The notes under the pieces: model-generated | Told to the model about the DNA's origin: nothing | The model's database searches: none | What the model saw: the letters and a program-made list of their open reading frames with translations, nothing else | NCBI RefSeq assembly: GCF_030547245.1 | Contig: NZ_JAUOQT010000003.1 | Location: 1 to 64,000 of the forward strand | Length of the DNA: 64,000 nt | DNA from: Oceanihabitans sp. 2_MG-2023 | Lineage (GTDB): Bacteria > Bacteroidota > Bacteroidia > Flavobacteriales > Flavobacteriaceae | Reading direction: 5' to 3' | In this document: positions 60,982 to 64,000 of the stretch, in pieces | Layout of the letters: every line of letters begins with the position of its first letter | How positions within the stretch are numbered: the stretch's first letter is position 1 | Translations under genes and position numbers: made by a program

Positions 60982-62193
60982 TTATTTTTTCTTGTTTCCT
61001 CCTGGACGTTGTGGCATAAAAGGGCTTTCGTTTGTTCCGGATGGTGGACCTACTACTTCCGATTTGGATACACTTTTTAGGCTATATACTAATTCATCTC
61101 CTTTAGAAATCCCACTTAAAACCTGTACGTTTACACCATCACTTGCTCCTAATGTTATTGTTTTTGGAGTAATACTTCGGTCGTTACCTAATACCCAAAG
61201 TGTCTTTTCATTTTCAGAAGTACTTATTGAAGTATTTGGTAAGTTATGATCTAAATTATAGCTTGCTAATATTGCAGCTTCTGGTTTAAAATTTATCGCT
61301 TTTGCTTCTGCTGTTAATACATCGTTTAATTCTAAAGTGTAAATCGAAATGGTTGCAGTTAAGCCTGGTTTCAATTTTAGATCTTCATTTTCTGCTTTAA
61401 TTACCACGGTGTATGTTACTACATTTGAGGTTATTGTAGGGTCTAAACGAACCTGTGTCACTATTCCATTAAAAGTTTCCCCTATATAGGCATCTACTGT
61501 AAACTCTACACGTTGTCCTTCAGTTACTTGTCCTATATCTGCTTCATCTACATCTGCTTCTACTTGCATTTCTTTTAAATCTTGCGCAATAGTAAATAAA
61601 GTTGGTGTGCTATAACTTGCAGCAACGGTTTGTCCTTCGTCTATATCTCTAGATAAAACAACACCATCAATTGGCGAATAAATATTAGCATATCCTAAAT
61701 TAGTTCTTGCCGATTGTAAGTCGGAATAACGCTGTGTAACAGTACCTTTTGCTGTTTCGTAATTGTATGCAGCATCATCGAAATCGGATTTACTAATTAC
61801 CTGACTATCGTATAACGTTTTTTGTCTGTCGTAAATCGTTTTGGTGTAATTTCTTTGACTTACTGCATTATCATAAGCAGCTTGTGCTTGTGTTTTAGAT
61901 GCATTAAGATTCGTTTTATCCAATTCTGCTATTAGTTGCCCTTCTTTTACGATACTATTATAATCGACATAAACTTTCTCTACAACTCCAGAAACTTGTG
62001 TACCAACATCAACTTGATTTATTGGTTCTATAGTACCTGTTGCTGTAACCATTGTAGTTACATTCGCTGTTTTTGCTGTAACCGTTTTAGGCTCTATAAT
62101 TATAGTATCGTCTCCTTTAAAAAAACTATAGCCTACTATAGCTAATACAACTAGTATCATGCTACTTATTATGATTTTCTTTTGATTTTTCAT
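60982..62193 (-). CDS. HlyD/MacA-type periplasmic adaptor (membrane fusion) protein
   Basis: A 403-residue protein with an N-terminal membrane segment (about 7-25). The biotinyl-lipoyl-like part (VDVGTQVSGVVEKVYVDYNS), a coiled-coil hairpin (AYDNAVSQRNYTKTIYDRQK) and the second lipoyl half (SPIDGVVLSRDIDEGQTV) follow, then the beta-barrel domain. The C-terminus is rich in Pro and Gly. It links the MacB-like pump and the TolC-like channel, both in this operon. Confidence 0.92.
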   Translation of the reverse strand: MKNQKKIIISSMILVVLAIVGYSFFKGDDTIIIEPKTVTAKTANVTTMVTATGTIEPINQVDVGTQVSGVVEKVYVDYNSIVKEGQLIAELDKTNLNASKTQAQAAYDNAVSQRNYTKTIYDRQKTLYDSQVISKSDFDDAAYNYETAKGTVTQRYSDLQSARTNLGYANIYSPIDGVVLSRDIDEGQTVAASYSTPTLFTIAQDLKEMQVEADVDEADIGQVTEGQRVEFTVDAYIGETFNGIVTQVRLDPTITSNVVTYTVVIKAENEDLKLKPGLTATISIYTLELNDVLTAEAKAINFKPEAAILASYNLDHNLPNTSISTSENEKTLWVLGNDRSITPKTITLGASDGVNVQVLSGISKGDELVYSLKSVSKSEVVGPPSGTNESPFMPQRPGGNKKK

Positions 62194-62204
62194 TGTTTTG
62201 TTGA

Positions 62205-63536
62205 TTAAATTTTAATATCGTTTCCTTGGTAAAATTGTAATAATTGGTGGTATAAAATATTTAAGTACTTAGCTTGTAAATAGTTTTGTTGCGCATTGGT
62301 AAATGTGTTCTGACTAATCACTAAATCGGTAGTACTTAAAGCACCTAACTCATATTTTTTTTGAGCTAATTCATAACTTTTTTCTGCCGCAAATTTCGAA
62401 GCTTCGGAAGCAATTACTTGCTCTTGAGCAGATACTGCATTTTGAAAAGCAGTTTCTACTTTTTTATATACTTCTTTTTCTGTAGATTGCTTTTGAAGTT
62501 CGGCTTTTTCTATATTTAGAGTTGCCGTTTTTACAGCTGCTTTTGTTTGATTTCTATTAAAAATTGGAATACTTAAAGACAAGCCTAATTTTTGATTAAA
62601 ATTAACATCAAACTGATCGGAAAAAGTATTGTCATTAATACTAGTATACCCAGAACCTATACTACCTGTTAAGGATAATGTTGGTAAAAAAGCACCTTTA
62701 GCAATATCTAATTCTTTTTCATTTGCTTTCACATTTAGAATGCTGGACTGGATTTCTGGTAAAAAACTAATCGCATTATTATAGACTTTCATTTTGTCTA
62801 ATTCTAGATTTACTAAGTCCATGTTATCATCAATAGTTTCAATTTGCATGTCTTCTAATGGCGATAACTCTAATAATTGTTTTAACGCAATGATATATTG
62901 TTGATACTCATTTTTAGCCGCAATAACATTGTATTTATTTGTAGCAGCTTGGCTTTGCGCTTCCGTATAATCACTTAGTGCAATGGTTCCTGCATCTAAA
63001 CGTGCTTTTGCTCTTTGTTCTTCTTTTAAAGAAGCGGTTACATTGTTTTCCGCAATAGCGATATTTTCTTTACTGTAAAGCGTTTGTAAATAGACTTCTA
63101 AAATATTTAAAACAATGTTGTTTTTTTCAACTTCCTCTTCAAAAATACTTTGCTCTAAAAACAATTTATTTTGTTGGATTTGATTTGTAATTTGATTTCC
63201 TTGAAACAAGGTCACCGAACTATTTATTCCAACATTTGTACTATTTATCTGGTCTGTTACATAATTACTTGTAATAGGGTCTATCGTATTTCCGCTTGAA
63301 AAATTTTGGGAAGCACTACCAAATAGGTTTGGTAATCTTGAAGATTTTGCCTTTTTATAATCTACTTCTGCTATACTTTTATCTAGAGTTGCATCTTTTA
63401 TAGTAATGTTATTTTCAATTGCATAATCAATACAATCTTCTAAAGACCATATTTTTGAAGTAATATTTGTAGAAGCTTCCTGAGCAAAAGTGAGCTGCAC
63501 CAATAATAAGCTTACAAGGATTAGATATAATTTCAT
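62205..63536 (-). CDS. TolC-family outer-membrane efflux protein
   Basis: A 443-residue protein with a signal peptide (to about residue 18). Two outer-membrane efflux domains each contain long coiled-coil helices (EEQRAKARLDAGTIALSDYT and KSYELAQKKYELGALSTTDL), the hallmark of TolC. It is the first gene of the efflux operon, 11 bases upstream of the adaptor gene. A TTTGCAGA/TCTATACAAA motif is 68-92 bases upstream. Confidence 0.92.
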   Translation of the reverse strand: MKLYLILVSLLLVQLTFAQEASTNITSKIWSLEDCIDYAIENNITIKDATLDKSIAEVDYKKAKSSRLPNLFGSASQNFSSGNTIDPITSNYVTDQINSTNVGINSSVTLFQGNQITNQIQQNKLFLEQSIFEEEVEKNNIVLNILEVYLQTLYSKENIAIAENNVTASLKEEQRAKARLDAGTIALSDYTEAQSQAATNKYNVIAAKNEYQQYIIALKQLLELSPLEDMQIETIDDNMDLVNLELDKMKVYNNAISFLPEIQSSILNVKANEKELDIAKGAFLPTLSLTGSIGSGYTSINDNTFSDQFDVNFNQKLGLSLSIPIFNRNQTKAAVKTATLNIEKAELQKQSTEKEVYKKVETAFQNAVSAQEQVIASEASKFAAEKSYELAQKKYELGALSTTDLVISQNTFTNAQQNYLQAKYLNILYHQLLQFYQGNDIKI

Positions 63537-63960
63537 TTTTTTGTGTTTTTATTTAACACTGTAAAGGTGAAATTATATAGAGACCTATTAAACTGAAATA
63601 GATGTTTGCAGATATTGTCTATACAAAAAGGGGAATTTTATCGATGGCTTTTTTTGGCATAAATACAGAAAGAAGAAAAAGTACTATTTAATAAACCATA
63701 AAAGCTTCAGAAACCTCTGAAGCTTTTAAATATTAAGGCGTATACAATGTTTCTTTTTAGTGATTTAAAAAATCAATTACTTTATGTTTCATTCTATACA
63801 GTTAGGGTTTTCAATATAAGACTAGAATACAATATGCAAAACAACCATATTATCACAATGCTATACTATTTTAACATTAATATTAGTTTTATACCTTTTA
63901 ATTAAAGTAATCCTTACATTTATAATCGTAAAAGAAGGAGATTATTAAAAAAGAAAAAAT
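63537..63960. other. Divergent intergenic region with a hairpin
   Basis: About 420 AT-rich bases between the TolC gene and the gene starting at 63961. It contains a TTTGCAGA/TCTATACAAA motif near 63604-63628 and a terminator-like hairpin (63700-63727). I find no complete gene. Confidence 0.5.
63700..63727. terminator. Terminator-like hairpin, possible attenuator
   Basis: AAAAGCTTCAG (63700-63710) pairs with CTGAAGCTTTT (63717-63727) around a 6-base loop. It lies between divergent genes, where no upstream gene needs a terminator, so it could be an attenuator for the gene at 63961 or a remnant. Confidence 0.4.
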
Positions 63961-64000
63961 ATGACTAAGCATTTAAACAAGTATTCTAGAAGAGAGTTTA
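63961..64000 (+). CDS. 5' end of an unidentified gene
   Basis: An ATG at 63961 opens a frame that runs to the right edge and reads MTKHLNKYSRREF. The frame is open but only 13 residues are visible, which is too little to assign a family. AAGGAG occurs about 20 bases upstream, too far for a normal ribosome-binding site. Confidence 0.45.
   Translation, partial: MTKHLNKYSRREF

Noticed and set aside
63834-63905. Possible Ile-rich leader peptide before the gene at 63961
   Set aside because: The short frame MQNNHIITMLYYFNI has no clear run of regulatory codons, and the downstream gene is unidentified, so attenuation cannot be supported.

Overview
The window looks like chromosomal DNA of a marine-type member of the Flavobacteriaceae (Bacteroidota). 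The DNA is very AT-rich. The first gene ends in a type IX secretion (gliding-motility type B) sorting domain. There are three LytS/LytTR-type two-component pairs, TonB-dependent and other outer-membrane barrel proteins, many lipoproteins, families typical of Bacteroidota (DUF4270, DUF4907, DUF6090, DUF6515, DUF6624), and several promoters with the TTG / TAnnTTTG boxes of this phylum. I saw no tRNA, rRNA, CRISPR array, transposase or phage gene.

Layout. 1-2220: the 3' end of a secreted T9SS cargo gene, a PLP-dependent Ser/Thr dehydratase and a cold-shock-domain protein, closed by a hairpin terminator. 2289-3548: a YbdG-like MscS channel on the opposite strand. 3549-4583: about 1 kb of non-coding DNA with nested palindromes. 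4584-11021: the most interesting block, a tightly packed minus-strand operon encoding an all-helical GASH-like protein, two different TRAFAC-type GTPases (DO-GTPase2-like and DO-GTPase1-like), a 1026-residue GTPase-associated protein (GAP1-like) whose C-terminus is a complete nucleoside phosphorylase/nucleosidase domain, and a 77-residue unknown. This matches a class of NTP-dependent conflict (probably anti-phage, abortive-infection) systems predicted by comparative genomics; I know of no experimental description. It is bounded on both sides by the same family of nested palindromes.

11491-20569: mostly minus-strand accessory genes: a CocE-type hydrolase, CPBP protease, lipoproteins, an MDR dehydrogenase, a barrel-like protein, a frameshifted glycine-zipper gene, a DUF6090 protein carrying a GC-rich palindrome insertion, an acyltransferase and an ankyrin lipoprotein. 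20796-22895: a plus-strand AraC-HTH/TPR regulator. 23027-28906: an ABC ATPase plus a permease fused to an M1 peptidase, divergent from a LytS/LytTR pair. 29017-34618: an alpha/beta hydrolase, small membrane proteins, an ECF sigma factor, an S41 peptidase and a serine hydrolase. 34648-41709: an SDR protein, a paralogue of the 17.3 kb barrel protein, two more serine hydrolases and a second AraC/TPR regulator with the reverse domain order.

42077-47057: an MG2-like protein with a TonB plug but no barrel, followed by a full barrel receptor. 47064-53952: an envelope cluster (barrel protein and DUF4270 on minus; barrel protein, Kelch lipoprotein, DUF4907 and LytS/LytTR on plus). 54039-57497: DUF6515, an EF-hand lipoprotein, and a DoxX-LytS-LytTR operon. 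57792-63536: a MacAB/TolC-type efflux operon with a terminal DUF1566 lipoprotein. A short TTTGTAGA-type motif recurs upstream of several genes between 49.6 and 63.6 kb and may define a local regulon. The window ends 40 bases into an unidentified plus-strand gene.
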